Notes: a model not told the origin generated them from the sequence alone. 64,000 nt of DNA from JAWVYT01 sp046483065 (GCA_046483065.1 JAWODW010000031.1:1-64000); one strand, 5' to 3'; positions 49,457 through 59,034 are shown, counted from the stretch's first letter. Program-made: numbers and translations.

Positions 49457-51373
49457 GTGAAAGCGGAGGACGGTTTGTCGTTGCTGGACACGATCGACTC
49501 GCCGGCGGACATCCGTCGGCTGGACCCGGAAGAGCTCGACACGCTGGCCGTGGAGGTCAGGCAGCGGCTCGTGGACGTGATCAGCCGCCTCGGCGGGCAC
49601 TTCGCGCCGGGCCTCGGCGTGGTGGAGCTGACCATCGCGCTGCACTACGTCTTCGACACGCCCACCGACCGCCTGGTCTGGGACGTGGGGCACCAGGGCT
49701 ACCCCCACAAGATCCTGACCGGGCGAAACGACCGGTTCCCGACCATCCGGCAGAAGGACGGGCTTGCGGGGTTCCTGAAGCGGGACGAGAGCGAATACGA
49801 CACCTTCGGCGCCGGCCACGCGGCCACGTCCATCTCGGCGGCGTTCGGGATGGCCACGGCCCGGGACCTCCGGGGTGAGGACCACAAGGTGGCAGCGATC
49901 ATCGGCGACGGGGCGTTCACCAGCGGGATCGCGTACGAGGCCATGAACAACGCCGGCCAGACCGACCGCGACCTGATCGTCATCCTGAACGACAACGACA
50001 TGTCGATTGCGCCGAACGTGGGCGCCATGAACAGCTACCTGACGAAGCTGCGGAGCAATCCGGTCTACAACCGGCTCCGGGACGAGCTGAAGGGGTTGGT
50101 CCACCGCCTGCCGGAGCCCATGGAGCACCTGGCGGTGAAGCTGGATGACAGTCTGAAGCAGATGGTGGTGCCCGGGATGCTCTTCGAGGACCTGGGCTTC
50201 CGGTACGTGGGTCCCGTGGACGGCCACAACACCGCCGACCTGGTGGAGACGCTCCGGAACGTCCGGGACATGAAGGGCCCCCGGGTGGTCCACGTCCTGA
50301 CGCAGAAGGGGAAGGGGTTCCCGGCGGCGGAGGCGGACCCCGTAGGCTGGCACGGCGCCAAGCCCTTCGACAAGATCAGCGGCGAGATCCACAAGAAGAG
50401 CGGCGGACTGCCGCGCTACACCAACGTCTTCGGCCGCGGCCTCGTGGAGCTCGGGGCGCAGCACCCGGAGATGGCCGTGATCACGGCCGCCATGCCCGGA
50501 GGCACCGGCACCGGCGCGTTCGGCGACGCCTACCCCGGTCGGTTCTTCGACGTGGGGATCGCCGAGGGCCATGCGGTCACCTTCGCCACGGGCCTGGCCG
50601 CCGAAGGGATGCGGCCGGTGGCGGCGATTTATTCCACGTTCCTGCAGCGGGCGTACGACTCCATCATCCACGACGCCGCCATCCAGAAGCTGCCGGTAGT
50701 CTTCGCCATGGACCGGGCCGGGCTGGTGGGGAACGACGGGCCCACGCACATGGGTCTCTACGACATCGCCTACTTCCTCACCGTGCCCAACGTGGTGGTC
50801 ACGGCGCCCAAGGACGCCACGGAGATGCTGGCGCTCCTGCGCATGGGCGTGGAGTACGACGATGGGCCCTTCACCCTCCGCTACCCCCGGGACTCCGTCC
50901 CCGCCGACGCGCCGGCGCTGGACGAGATCCCGGAGGTCGACTTCGGGAGCTGGGAGACGCTCCGGAAGGGCAGCGACGTGGCGCTCCTGGCCACCGGAAC
51001 CATGGTGCTGCCGGCGCTGGAGGCCGCCGATCGGCTCGAAGAGCAGGGGATCGAGGCGTCGGTGGTCAACTGCCGATTCCTGAAGCCCATGGACGAGCGC
51101 ACCCTGGACTGGGCGCTGGGCGCCCACCGGGCGATCCTGACCGTCGAGGAGGGGATCGTCGTCAACGGGTTCGGCGCGGCCGTCGCCGCACGGGCGGCCG
51201 ACCGGGAGTCCGATCGGCCGCGGGTCCGGGTCATGGGCGTCCCCGACCGGATCGTCGACCACGCCACCCGGGCCGAGCAGCTCGAGGAGGTGGGCCTCAC
51301 GCCCGCCGGCATCGCCGAGAACGCCCGGGAGCTGGTCCGGCTGGGCGTGAAGACCGTCCGCGAGACGGCGTGA
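49457..51373 (+). CDS. dxs: 1-deoxy-D-xylulose-5-phosphate synthase
   Basis: 638 residues from GTG 49457, adjoining the ispA stop. VVELTIALHYVFDTPTDRLVWDVGHQ, the TPP motif GDGAFTSGIAYEAMNNAG...NDNDMSIAPNVG, VLTQKGKGFPAAE, and the C-terminal transketolase domain (DRAGLVGNDGPTHMGLYDIAY, RYPRDSVP). First step of the MEP isoprenoid pathway. Overlaps nadK by TGATG. Confidence 0.96.
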   Translation: MKAEDGLSLLDTIDSPADIRRLDPEELDTLAVEVRQRLVDVISRLGGHFAPGLGVVELTIALHYVFDTPTDRLVWDVGHQGYPHKILTGRNDRFPTIRQKDGLAGFLKRDESEYDTFGAGHAATSISAAFGMATARDLRGEDHKVAAIIGDGAFTSGIAYEAMNNAGQTDRDLIVILNDNDMSIAPNVGAMNSYLTKLRSNPVYNRLRDELKGLVHRLPEPMEHLAVKLDDSLKQMVVPGMLFEDLGFRYVGPVDGHNTADLVETLRNVRDMKGPRVVHVLTQKGKGFPAAEADPVGWHGAKPFDKISGEIHKKSGGLPRYTNVFGRGLVELGAQHPEMAVITAAMPGGTGTGAFGDAYPGRFFDVGIAEGHAVTFATGLAAEGMRPVAAIYSTFLQRAYDSIIHDAAIQKLPVVFAMDRAGLVGNDGPTHMGLYDIAYFLTVPNVVVTAPKDATEMLALLRMGVEYDDGPFTLRYPRDSVPADAPALDEIPEVDFGSWETLRKGSDVALLATGTMVLPALEAADRLEEQGIEASVVNCRFLKPMDERTLDWALGAHRAILTVEEGIVVNGFGAAVAARAADRESDRPRVRVMGVPDRIVDHATRAEQLEEVGLTPAGIAENARELVRLGVKTVRETA

Positions 51374-52281
51374 TGAGCCACGCCCCGCCGTTCGGTCGTA
51401 TCGGGATCGTGGGGCAGAGCCGCGACCCCACGCTGGAGGCCGTGGGCCACACGCTGAACGAGCTGGCCCGGGAGTACGGGCTGAAGCTGTGCCCGGAGCA
51501 ATCGCTGCGTGACATCTTCGACCCGGGCGGCGACTTCGTCCCCGACCGGTTCGATCTGCTGATCTCCTTCGGCGGCGATGGCACGCTCCTCCGGGGCGCA
51601 CGCCTCGTGGCCATGCACCATACCCCCGTCCTGGGTGTGAATCTCGGGCACCTGGGGTTCCTCACCTCCGTGGGCCCCGGCGAGCTGGAGCCCGCTTTCG
51701 AAGCCGTGATGGCCGGCGAGTACTGGCTCGACACCCGGTTCACCCTGGAGGCCCGCGTGGTGGACGCCGAGGGGACCCCCGGGAGCGTCCACATGGCGCT
51801 CAACGACGCCGTGCTCCACAAGGGCGGCTTCGCCCGGGTCATACGGCTGGCCATCTACCTGGGCGAGGACCGCGAGGAGGTGGGCGAGTACAGCGCTGAC
51901 GGGATCATCCTGGCCACGCCCACGGGCTCCACGGCCTACTCGCTCTCCGCAGGCGGCGGGATCGTGGCGCCCGAGATGGAGTGCGTCCTGGCCACGCCGA
52001 TCTGCCCCCACACACTGGCGGTACGTCCACTGGTCCTGCCGGCGGACACGGTGGTGGAGGTGGAGGTACGAGACCAGAACGAGGTGATCCTGACCGTTGA
52101 TGGCCAGGAGGGCGAGGCGTTGACGCGGGGCGACCGACTGGTGGTGAACCGCGGTGAGGCCACGGTACCGCTGGTCCGGCTCCACGGCCAGAGCTTCTTC
52201 TCCACGCTCCGCCGCAAGCTGCACTGGGGGATCAAGGCGCCGACGGCGCCGGAGCCGGGCGAAGGGAGTGGAGGCGGTTAG
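51373..52281 (+). CDS. nadK: NAD kinase
   Basis: 302 residues. ISFGGDGTLLRGARLV (GGDG motif), VNLGHLGFLT, ALNDAVLHKG, YSADGIILATPTGSTAYSLSAGGGIV and the C-terminal TVDGQEGEAL. It makes NADP. Last gene of the folD-xseAB-ispA-dxs-nadK run. Confidence 0.95.
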   Translation: MSHAPPFGRIGIVGQSRDPTLEAVGHTLNELAREYGLKLCPEQSLRDIFDPGGDFVPDRFDLLISFGGDGTLLRGARLVAMHHTPVLGVNLGHLGFLTSVGPGELEPAFEAVMAGEYWLDTRFTLEARVVDAEGTPGSVHMALNDAVLHKGGFARVIRLAIYLGEDREEVGEYSADGIILATPTGSTAYSLSAGGGIVAPEMECVLATPICPHTLAVRPLVLPADTVVEVEVRDQNEVILTVDGQEGEALTRGDRLVVNRGEATVPLVRLHGQSFFSTLRRKLHWGIKAPTAPEPGEGSGGG

Positions 52282-52475
52282 CGTCCGGGGCTCAGTGCCC
52301 AGAGTTCAGAGGTGAGAAAATTGGAGTCCGGAATCCAGGGTCCAGAGTCCAGAGCACAGCGGGCGGGGTTCAGAGCGTTCTGGCGGCTGTCGGGCCCCGG
52401 GGTTGTCGGCGTGGGCCGGGGACGTCCCGTTCGGCTATTGATCCGCCCGGCCGGCCCGGCCTATCATCCCGGACC
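52282..52475. other. intergenic gap with degenerate CCAGAGT-type direct repeats
   Basis: Several imperfect copies of GTCCAGAGTCCAGAG / GTTCAGAG occur at about 52305-52380 between nadK and recN. No gene or promoter is evident; AT content is higher than around it. Possibly a slippage-born repeat. Confidence 0.45.
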
Positions 52476-54137
52476 ATGCTGATCGAGCTCCGGATCGAGA
52501 ACTTCGCCGTCATCGAGCGGCTGGCCGTGCGCCTGGAGCCGGGCCTCAACGTCCTCACGGGCGAGACGGGCGCGGGCAAGTCCATCATCGTGGGTGCGCT
52601 CTCGCTCCTGCTGGGCGAGCGGGCGAGCTCCGACGCCGTTCGGGCCGGCGCCGAGCGGGCGGTGGTGGAGGGCGTCTTCGACGTGGAAGACCGGGCCGAG
52701 ATCGTGGAGATCCTCCGGGACCAGGGGCTCGACACCGAGGACGGGCTCCTGATCCTGCGCCGGGAGGTGGCCGTGGAAGGCCGGAACCGGGCGTGGGTCA
52801 ACGGGGCGGCCAGCACCGCGGGCCTGGTGGGCGAGCTGGGCAGCCGGCTGGCGGACCTCCACGGGCAGCACGAGCACCAGGCGCTGCTCCGCAACGCCGA
52901 CCAGCGGGCCATCCTCGACGCCTTCGCCGGTCAGACCGACCGTGTGGCCGAGATGCGGGCGGCCCACCGTGAGCTGGCGGAGATCCGGGCCGAGGTCGAG
53001 GCGCTGGAGTCACGGCGCCGGGAGATCGAGCAGCGTGCCGACTTCCTCCGGTTCCAGCTCAACGAGATCGATGAGGCCGAGATCGAGCCCGGGGAGGAGG
53101 AGGAGCTGGAGGCCGAGAGCCGTCGCCTCGAGCACGCCGAGGACCTGGCCCGCCTCTCGGAGGGGCTCAACCAGGCGCTCTACGAGGGTGAGTCGGCGGT
53201 GGCCGAGGTGCTGGGCGCGCTCCGGCGCGAGCTGAACGAGCTGATCCGTATCGACCCGTCCCAGGAATCGGCCCGGCAGCTCCTCGAGACGGCGTACTAC
53301 AACGTGGAGGAGCTGGGGCGCCGCATGGCCACCTACGCCAGCCAGGTGGAGCACGACCCGGGCCGCCTCGACGGCATCCAGCGCCGGCAGGACGCCCTCT
53401 ACCGGCTGAAGAACAAGTACGGCCCGGAGCTGGAGGATGTGCTCGAGACCGCACGCCGGGCCCGGGAGGAGCTCGACACGCTGGAGAGCGCCGATTTCGA
53501 GCGGAAGGCGCTGGAGAGGCGGGAGGCCGAGGCCGCCGCGAGGGTCGCCGAGCTGGCGGGTCGCCTGACCGAGGGGCGCCGCACCGCGGGCGACGAGCTG
53601 GCGGAGCGCGTCGAGGCGATCCTCCCGGAGGTGGGCCTCGACGGCGGCCGGTTCCAGGTGGTCCTGGATCCCCTCGAGGAGCCCGGACCCCACGGCGCCG
53701 AGGGCGTCGAGTTCCTGGTTGCGGTAAACGTCGGGTTCGAGCTCCGACCGCTGAAGGACGTGGCCTCCGGCGGGGAGCTGTCCCGGGTCATGCTGGCGCT
53801 GAAGACCATCCTGGCCCGGGTCGACCGGGTCCCGACGCTGGTCTTCGACGAGATCGACGCGGGGATCGGCGGGAAGATCGCCGTGAAGGTGGGGGCCAAG
53901 CTGCGGGAGGTGGCCGCCCACCACCAGGTCTTCGCCATCACGCACCTGCCCCAGATCGCGTCCCGGGCCGACCACCACCTGCTGGTCCTGAAGGGTGAGG
54001 TGGAGGGGATGACCCGGACCGCCCTCGAGGAGCTCGAGGGCGACGACCGGGTCCGGGAGCTGGCCCGGATGCTCGGCGGCGACCCCGAGAGCGAGACCAG
54101 CCTCGATCACGCCCGGGAGCTGCTCCGAGCCGGGTGA
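52476..54137 (+). CDS. recN: DNA repair protein RecN
   Basis: 553 residues, an SMC-like ATPase. Walker A LTGETGAGKSIIVGAL at the N-terminus, coiled-coil arms (about 150-370), signature KDVASGGELSRVMLALK, Walker B PTLVFDEIDAGIGG and AITHLPQIASRADHH. It acts in double-strand-break repair. No ribosome site is clear before ATG 52476. Confidence 0.95.
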   Translation: MLIELRIENFAVIERLAVRLEPGLNVLTGETGAGKSIIVGALSLLLGERASSDAVRAGAERAVVEGVFDVEDRAEIVEILRDQGLDTEDGLLILRREVAVEGRNRAWVNGAASTAGLVGELGSRLADLHGQHEHQALLRNADQRAILDAFAGQTDRVAEMRAAHRELAEIRAEVEALESRRREIEQRADFLRFQLNEIDEAEIEPGEEEELEAESRRLEHAEDLARLSEGLNQALYEGESAVAEVLGALRRELNELIRIDPSQESARQLLETAYYNVEELGRRMATYASQVEHDPGRLDGIQRRQDALYRLKNKYGPELEDVLETARRAREELDTLESADFERKALERREAEAAARVAELAGRLTEGRRTAGDELAERVEAILPEVGLDGGRFQVVLDPLEEPGPHGAEGVEFLVAVNVGFELRPLKDVASGGELSRVMLALKTILARVDRVPTLVFDEIDAGIGGKIAVKVGAKLREVAAHHQVFAITHLPQIASRADHHLLVLKGEVEGMTRTALEELEGDDRVRELARMLGGDPESETSLDHARELLRAG

Positions 54138-54263
54138 GCGTGAGATGCCGCCCGGCGTGCGGGTGGACAGTTTCCTCGCCGGGCCCTACCTTTCAGCGCT
54201 GTTCGACCGGTCACCGGCCGGTACCACCCTTCGAATCCTCCCAAAAAACCAGGAGAACCAAGC

Positions 54264-54764
54264 ATGAAGCTGCTACGTACCGCGAGCGTGCTGGTGCTGT
54301 CGGCGTTCGCCCTCACGGCGTGCGATGACGACGCTACCGGCGTAGAAATCGACGACCTCGCCGGCCTCTGGAACGCCACCCAGTTCGAGTACACGGACCA
54401 AGACAACACCGCCTTCAGCGTAGACGTGATCGGGGACCTCGCCGGCTCCCTCTCGCTGGATGTCAGCGAGGACGGATCGTTCACGGGGACCATTGAGATC
54501 CAGTTGCTCGAGACTGGACCGGTGCCCATGCAGGGGACCTTCTCCATCAATGGCGACACGCTCAGCATCGACTTCACCGGCCAGGCCTCGGCCGCGGGAC
54601 TGGTCTCGAACATCGAGGCGGCGTTCACCCTGAATGGTGACGTGCTGACGCTCACGAACGACGACGTCTCGTTCGACTTCCCGGACACGTTCGAAGCGAG
54701 TACGGATGGCATTGAGGTGCGCGGCGAGGTCCCCGCGATCCTCGAGGTCCGGCTCAGCAGGTAG
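54264..54764 (+). CDS. small lipoprotein, lipocalin-like
   Basis: 166 residues with a lipoprotein signal (AFALTAC, Cys20) and AGGAGA upstream of the ATG. The mature part begins DLAGLWNATQFEYTD and alternates Thr/Ser-rich strands (GSFTGTIEIQLLE; GTFSINGDTLSIDF; FTLNGDVLTLTNDD), like small lipocalin-type beta-barrels. The ligand is unknown. Followed by a terminator at 54853. Confidence 0.75.
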   Translation: MKLLRTASVLVLSAFALTACDDDATGVEIDDLAGLWNATQFEYTDQDNTAFSVDVIGDLAGSLSLDVSEDGSFTGTIEIQLLETGPVPMQGTFSINGDTLSIDFTGQASAAGLVSNIEAAFTLNGDVLTLTNDDVSFDFPDTFEASTDGIEVRGEVPAILEVRLSR

Positions 54765-54852
54765 CGCTTTGCGTCGGTCCCTCTGCCCCGGTTCATACGA
54801 CGTGAGGGCAGAGCGATCCGGCTGATGACGCCTCCGGGCGCCGAATGAAGCA

Positions 54853-54887
54853 CGCGGCCCTTGCCTCGGCGGGGTCGCGTCTTCTTT
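54853..54887 (+). terminator. intrinsic terminator after the lipoprotein
   Basis: CGCGGCCC (54853-54860), loop, GGGGTCGCG (54871-54879), then TCTTCTTT. An 8-bp stem with one G-T pair. Confidence 0.65.
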
Positions 54888-54915
54888 CGGTTTTCTCCGC
54901 ACGCCCCCGATCGGG

Positions 54916-54944
54916 TTGACGGTGACCCGGGGTGCGGGTAGACT
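54916..54944 (+). promoter_or_regulatory. promoter of the tRNA-Gly/tRNA-Cys unit
   Basis: TTGACG (54916-54921), exactly 17 bp, TAGACT (54939-54944), 128 bp before the first tRNA. Confidence 0.75.
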
Positions 54945-55071
54945 TCGGGCGGAGTTGAAGCGGTCGGCCGTGCATGCACCGCTCAGTCTCGCCAGGCTGC
55001 GCGCGGCGAGACTTTGTCGGCCCCGGACGGGAGCTTGCAGGGCGGATGGTGTTGCACCAAGCAGTGCTACT

Positions 55072-55144
55072 GCGGGACTAGCTCAGTTGGTAGAGCGTCA
55101 CGTTGCCAACGTGAAGGTCGCCGGTTCGAGCCCGGTGTCCCGCT
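55072..55144 (+). tRNA. tRNA-Gly (GCC)
   Basis: 73 nt; acceptor GCGGGAC/GTCCCGC, D-arm GCTC...GAGC, anticodon stem CACGT/ACGTG with loop TGCCA-type giving GCC, T-arm with TTCGAGC, discriminator T. CCA is not encoded. Co-transcribed with tRNA-Cys 45 bp downstream; a GGCCCCG/CGGGGCC hairpin (about 55160-55182) sits between them. Confidence 0.95.
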
Positions 55145-55189
55145 CTGGATGGCAGGACCGGCCCCGGTGAGAGTCGGGGCCGTTTCTAC

Positions 55190-55261
<72 letters not shown>

Positions 55262-55268
55262 CTGACAA

Positions 55269-55296
55269 CGGGCCGCGATCGCGGCCCGTTTTTTTA
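55269..55296 (+). terminator. intrinsic terminator of the tRNA unit
   Basis: The 20-bp perfect palindrome CGGGCCGCGATCGCGGCCCG followed by seven Ts. Textbook rho-independent terminator. Confidence 0.95.
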
Positions 55297-55424
55297 TCGG
55301 TGCCGGACAGCCTCGGACGATGGCTCGGGCCGGTTCCGACCCGAGCCGAAGGTTCTGGGTCCGGCCTTGTCGCTCGGTCCCATAGCGGGCACGAAGTGCG
55401 GCCCTGGCCGCGCCGGCCGACGGG

Positions 55425-56552
55425 TCAGTGAATGCCCGAGGTGTCGATGGGGGTGGGCGTGGAGCGGCTGGTGGTGGTACCGTCGCCGAGCTGGCCGAAG
55501 GAGTTGTCGCCCCAGCAGAACACGCTGCCGTCCGTTGTCACGGCGCAGGTATGCGTATGACCGACATCGAGTGTCGTGAACCGGGAAGAGCCGATGACCT
55601 CGACGGGCGCCTCCGAGGCGGAGGTGGTCCCGTTCCCGAGCTGGCCCTGGTCGTTGGAGCTCCAGCAGAAAGCGGTGCCCGAGTCGGTGAGGCCGCAGCT
55701 GTGCCCGGCGGCCATGCGGGGCGAGGACAGGGCGGGCTCGTCGAAGATGAGGACCGGCTGGTGTTGCGCCGCACCGTCGAGGTACCCCCAGCAATAGGTC
55801 GCGCCGTCCGGGGTCCGAGCACAGCTTTCCGCCCTGCCCACAGCCATGGCAGCGAATGTGCGGTCGCCAGCCACCGGAAGCGGGGTGGTGACCCACGGCA
55901 TGGAATCGGCCGCCGTGCGTCCGATCCCCAGGCCTCCGAAGGCGCTGGAACCCCAGCAGTACGCCACGCCCGCCTCGGTGATGCCGCAGGTGTGCAGGAA
56001 GCCGGTGGTGATGGTGGCCCAGACATGCCCGCCTGAGACGGGGACGGGCACGTCCTGATCGAGATCACGGGTCCCGTTTCCCAGCTGTCCGTAGCCACCC
56101 TGGCCCCAGCAGTAGCCGGCGCCGTCGGCGAGCCCGCACGTGTGGCTCCGGCCGGCGCTGAGGGTGGTGAATCGGAGCGCGCTCCCGATGGCGGCCGGCG
56201 TCCACCGGTTTTCCGCGACCCCGAGCGGTGATCCCGCGCCCCAGCAGTACGCGAGTCCGTCGGCGTCCAGACCGCACGTGTGCGAGTTTCCCGCGGCCAG
56301 GTGGGTGTAGGCGATCTGGCCGGTCACGGGTGCGGGTTGGGTCCGGATGGCGTCATCGCTGACCCCGATCCCGAGGCGGCCTTGCTGCGACGACCCCCAG
56401 CAGAATGCCCGCCCGGAACGGGTGAGCGCGCAGCTGTGATCCCACCCCGCGGTCACGGCGACGAATGGGTCCGGCTGGTCCCCCGGCCCTGTACCGTCCC
56501 CGGCGCAGGCGGCGAGCACGAGAACGATGGGTGTTCGCAGGTGCGAGCTCAT
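55425..56552 (-). CDS. secreted RCC1-repeat lipoprotein
   Basis: 375 residues from ATG 56552 (MSSHLRTPIVLVLAACAG, lipobox LAAC). It then has seven RCC1-type propeller repeats; almost every repeat has a paired cysteine pattern, H(S/T)C-(A/G)L ... (A/F)(Y/F)CWG, followed by GQLGNG- or GRLGIG-type turns. Two Cys per blade suggest one disulfide in each, fitting the exported location. Its function is unknown; RCC1 propellers are protein-binding. Other in-frame upstream starts lack ribosome sites. Confidence 0.85.
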   Translation of the reverse strand: MSSHLRTPIVLVLAACAGDGTGPGDQPDPFVAVTAGWDHSCALTRSGRAFCWGSSQQGRLGIGVSDDAIRTQPAPVTGQIAYTHLAAGNSHTCGLDADGLAYCWGAGSPLGVAENRWTPAAIGSALRFTTLSAGRSHTCGLADGAGYCWGQGGYGQLGNGTRDLDQDVPVPVSGGHVWATITTGFLHTCGITEAGVAYCWGSSAFGGLGIGRTAADSMPWVTTPLPVAGDRTFAAMAVGRAESCARTPDGATYCWGYLDGAAQHQPVLIFDEPALSSPRMAAGHSCGLTDSGTAFCWSSNDQGQLGNGTTSASEAPVEVIGSSRFTTLDVGHTHTCAVTTDGSVFCWGDNSFGQLGDGTTTSRSTPTPIDTSGIH

Positions 56553-56716
56553 GGCGCATTCCCGAGTGCGGATGGCGCGTCGAGAGGCTGTAGAATCACA
56601 CCGGATAGGCGAGGATAGCGCATCTGGCCGGTCACTGGCAAGGGCGCCAGCGGGCGGGAGTGCGGCTGCCCGGGCGCGGTATGAATGGTGCGCGGTCTGT
56701 GGGCGGAGGTGATCGT

Positions 56717-56923
56717 ATGAGCACACGCAAAATGATCGGAATCGCGCTGCTGGTGGGTGGGATCCTCCTGCTCGTCTTCGGCGTCCAGGCGTCACAGTCC
56801 GTCGCATCGGGGCTCTCGGAAACCTTCACCGGGTCGCCCACGGACCGGGCGATGTGGATGATCATCGGCGGGGCTGTCGCGACCATCGTGGGTGGGATCT
56901 ACGTCTTCCGGCCGGGGAAGTAG
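56717..56923 (+). CDS. DUF3185-like small membrane protein
   Basis: 68 residues, ATG 56717 with GGAGGTGAT just upstream. Two membrane helices (KMIGIALLVGGILLLVFGV; AMWMIIGGAVATIVGGIYVF) separated by SVASGLSETFTGSPTDR, the diagnostic loop of DUF3185 proteins. The function is unknown. Confidence 0.85.
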   Translation: MSTRKMIGIALLVGGILLLVFGVQASQSVASGLSETFTGSPTDRAMWMIIGGAVATIVGGIYVFRPGK

Positions 56924-57035
56924 CGGGTCCGCTGTGAGCCCATCGCTCATCTACGGCTCTGGACGTGAGCGCTCCAGTGCGCCATCATCACGGGCCGAGG
57001 CAGTCCAAGAACCGTGAGCGGAAGTGGAGGGTCGA

Positions 57036-57272
57036 ATGACCCGAGATGAGGGGATCGCAGTACGCGTCGTCATCCTGGAGCTCGAGGGGGACGACTACCA
57101 GAACGTCTACGTCCGCATCCACGAGGAAGCGCGGGTGGTGGAGATCTTCACGCTGTCCGACGACGGGAGCCCCGGCGACCTGGTGGCGACGGCGCCCATC
57201 GACAACACGCTCATCGAGTGGACGGAAGGGACGGCGGCCAAGTACCCGGCCCAGCAGGGGCAGCGGGGATAG
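57036..57272 (+). CDS. 78-aa conserved-looking hypothetical protein
   Basis: ATG 57036 follows GTGGAGGG. The chain is a compact beta-strand pattern (IAVRVVILELEGDDYQNVYV; ARVVEIFTLSDDGSPGDLV) with no signal peptide or cysteine, acidic overall. It is not recognised. It converges with greA across a shared terminator. Confidence 0.6.
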   Translation: MTRDEGIAVRVVILELEGDDYQNVYVRIHEEARVVEIFTLSDDGSPGDLVATAPIDNTLIEWTEGTAAKYPAQQGQRG

Positions 57273-57298
57273 GCGCCAGCGTCTCGCCAGGATGCGAA

Positions 57299-57330
57299 CG
57301 GGCCCGCGGAGTTTCGGCTCCGCGGGCCCG
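57299..57330. terminator. bidirectional terminator between the 57036 gene and greA
   Basis: Perfect stem CGGGCCCGCGGAG-TTTCGG-CTCCGCGGGCCCG, 13 bp. It can serve both convergent genes; T-runs are absent on either side. Confidence 0.7.
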
Positions 57331-57359
57331 TCGTGCATCCGGGTGGTCGCCGGCCGTTG

Positions 57360-57857
57360 TCAGTCCCTGGCGCCGTCGACCATCTGGGGCAGGGTGGTGA
57401 GCTCGAGGATCTCGAACGACCGTTCGCCGGCGGGCAGCTCGATGGTGACCTCGTCGCCCTCCCTGGCCCCGAAGAGGCCCTTGGCCAGGGGCGAGGCGAG
57501 GGAGATGTGGCCGGCGTCGAGGTCCATGAAGTCGCCGGCGGTGATGGTGTAGGTGTACTCGTCGCCGGAGCCCGTCTCCCGGACCTTGAGGCGGCTGCCG
57601 AAGCCGGCGGAGTCGCGGGGGATGGCGTCCACGTCGATATTGGACAGTTCCCGCAGCCGGCTGGTCAGGTGGTTGAGCCGCGCCTGGACGAACTGCTGCC
57701 GCTCGAGGGCCGACTTGTAGTCGGCGTTCTCGCGCAGGTCGCCGAGCTCCACGGCGGCCTTGATCCGCTCGGGCAGCTCCACGTTCAGCTCGTGGGTCAG
57801 CCGGGTGACTTCGTCTTCGAGTTTCTGGATGATTTCTTCTAACATGGCGGCAAACAT
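57360..57857 (-). CDS. greA: transcription elongation factor GreA
   Basis: 165 residues; coiled-coil N-terminus (LEDEVTRLTHELNVELPERIKAAVELGDLRENADYKSA) with the acidic tip, then the FKBP-like C-terminal domain (SRLKVRETGSGDEYTYTI; ISLASPLAKGLFGAREGDEV). It rescues backtracked RNA polymerase. ATG 57857 is used; ATG 57845 is the alternative start. Confidence 0.93.
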   Translation of the reverse strand: MFAAMLEEIIQKLEDEVTRLTHELNVELPERIKAAVELGDLRENADYKSALERQQFVQARLNHLTSRLRELSNIDVDAIPRDSAGFGSRLKVRETGSGDEYTYTITAGDFMDLDAGHISLASPLAKGLFGAREGDEVTIELPAGERSFEILELTTLPQMVDGARD

Positions 57858-58100
57858 AGTGTGGAAACGGGGTGGTGGGAACCCCGGGTGGGGGAGCGGA
57901 AGCCCGTTGACGCCAGCGGTTTTGCGCCGGTCCGGGGGGCGGGCTACATTGACGCCCTTCGCCGTCTATGGCGTCTGCGAGGGGGTCGCGAGCCGGCACG
58001 CGTGCGAGTGTGGCGGTGGCGTGCTCCTTGCCTCGGAAACGGTCAGTGAGCGGCGCGGCACGGTGATCGATTCAAGCGGAACGAACCGATAGGAGGAGTG
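57858..58100. other. divergent greA-fba region
   Basis: A 243-bp gap. TTGACG motifs occur at 57906 and 57949 facing the aldolase, but neither has a clear -10 at 17 bp. A GGAGGAGTG ribosome site ends the region. Nothing else is evident. Confidence 0.4.
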
Positions 58101-59012
58101 ATGGCAGAGGAGACGAAGACGGCGCGGCCGGTACTGGACGACCTGGACCTGCCTCTGGGCAAGCGGGTCCGTCTGCACCGGATCCTGTACGAGCACGGCG
58201 CGGGCAACGGCACGCTGCTGGCGCTGCCCATCGACCAGGGGATCGAGCACGGCCCCATCGACTTCCTGCCGAACCCGCCGTCGGCGAACCCCAACTACCA
58301 GTTCCGGCTGGCCGTGGAGGGTGGCTACAACGCCATCGCGTGCCACTGGGGGATGGCCCGGCGCTACATGAAGGACTACGCCGGGAAGATCCCGCTGATC
58401 CTGAAGATCAACGGGAAGACGAACATCCCGAGCGACGCGCAGGCGATCTCGTCGCCGACGGCCACCGTGGAGGACGCGGTGGCACTGGGTGCCGACGCCG
58501 TGGGCTACACGCTGTACGTGGGCTCGCCGATGCAGGACGAGGACTTCAAGCGGCTGATGCAGGTCCGCGACGACTGCGAGAAGCACGGTATGCCGCTGGT
58601 GGTGTGGAGCTACCCACGGGGCGAGGCCATCGAGAAGAAGGGCGGCCGCGACTCGCTCTACGCCGTGGACTACGCCGCCCGGCTGGCCCACGAGTTCGGC
58701 GCGGACGTGATCAAGCTGAACGTGCCGAAGAAGTCCGACAAGGACGCCCAGATGCCGGAGAAGTACCAGGAGCTCGAGTGGGACTACGCGGAGGGCGCGC
58801 GGCGGGTGATCGAGACCGCCGGCAACTCGATGGTCCTGTTCAGCGGCGGGAGCAAGGTCAGCGACGAGGACCTCATGAACAAGGCGCGGACGGTGATAGA
58901 GAACGGCGCCACCGGGCTGATCTTCGGCCGGAACATGTGGCAGCGGCCGTACGACGAGGCGCTGGAGATGACCGCGCGCATCAAGGAGCTCCTGCAGCAG
59001 TTCCCCTCCTAG
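58101..59012 (+). CDS. fbaB: class I fructose-bisphosphate aldolase (DhnA/FbaB type)
   Basis: 303 residues; GTLLALPIDQGIEHGPIDF, KINGKTNIP, ALGADAVGYTLYVGSPMQDED, ADVIKLNVPKKS (Schiff-base Lys) and FSGGSKVSDEDLMNKARTVIENGATGLIFGRNMWQR are of the DhnA-type class I aldolases. It cleaves fructose-1,6-bisphosphate. It is followed by rpiA and rpe, forming a sugar-phosphate operon. Confidence 0.93.
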   Translation: MAEETKTARPVLDDLDLPLGKRVRLHRILYEHGAGNGTLLALPIDQGIEHGPIDFLPNPPSANPNYQFRLAVEGGYNAIACHWGMARRYMKDYAGKIPLILKINGKTNIPSDAQAISSPTATVEDAVALGADAVGYTLYVGSPMQDEDFKRLMQVRDDCEKHGMPLVVWSYPRGEAIEKKGGRDSLYAVDYAARLAHEFGADVIKLNVPKKSDKDAQMPEKYQELEWDYAEGARRVIETAGNSMVLFSGGSKVSDEDLMNKARTVIENGATGLIFGRNMWQRPYDEALEMTARIKELLQQFPS

Positions 59013-59034
59013 CGGCACGGCCGGGGACGCCCGC

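Noticed and set aside
46937..51601. Very long open frame (over 1500 codons) on the minus strand
   Set aside because: It lies antisense to folD, xseA, xseB, ispA and dxs, and is a by-product of GC-rich codon bias; its translation is Arg/His/Gly/Pro-rich without domains.
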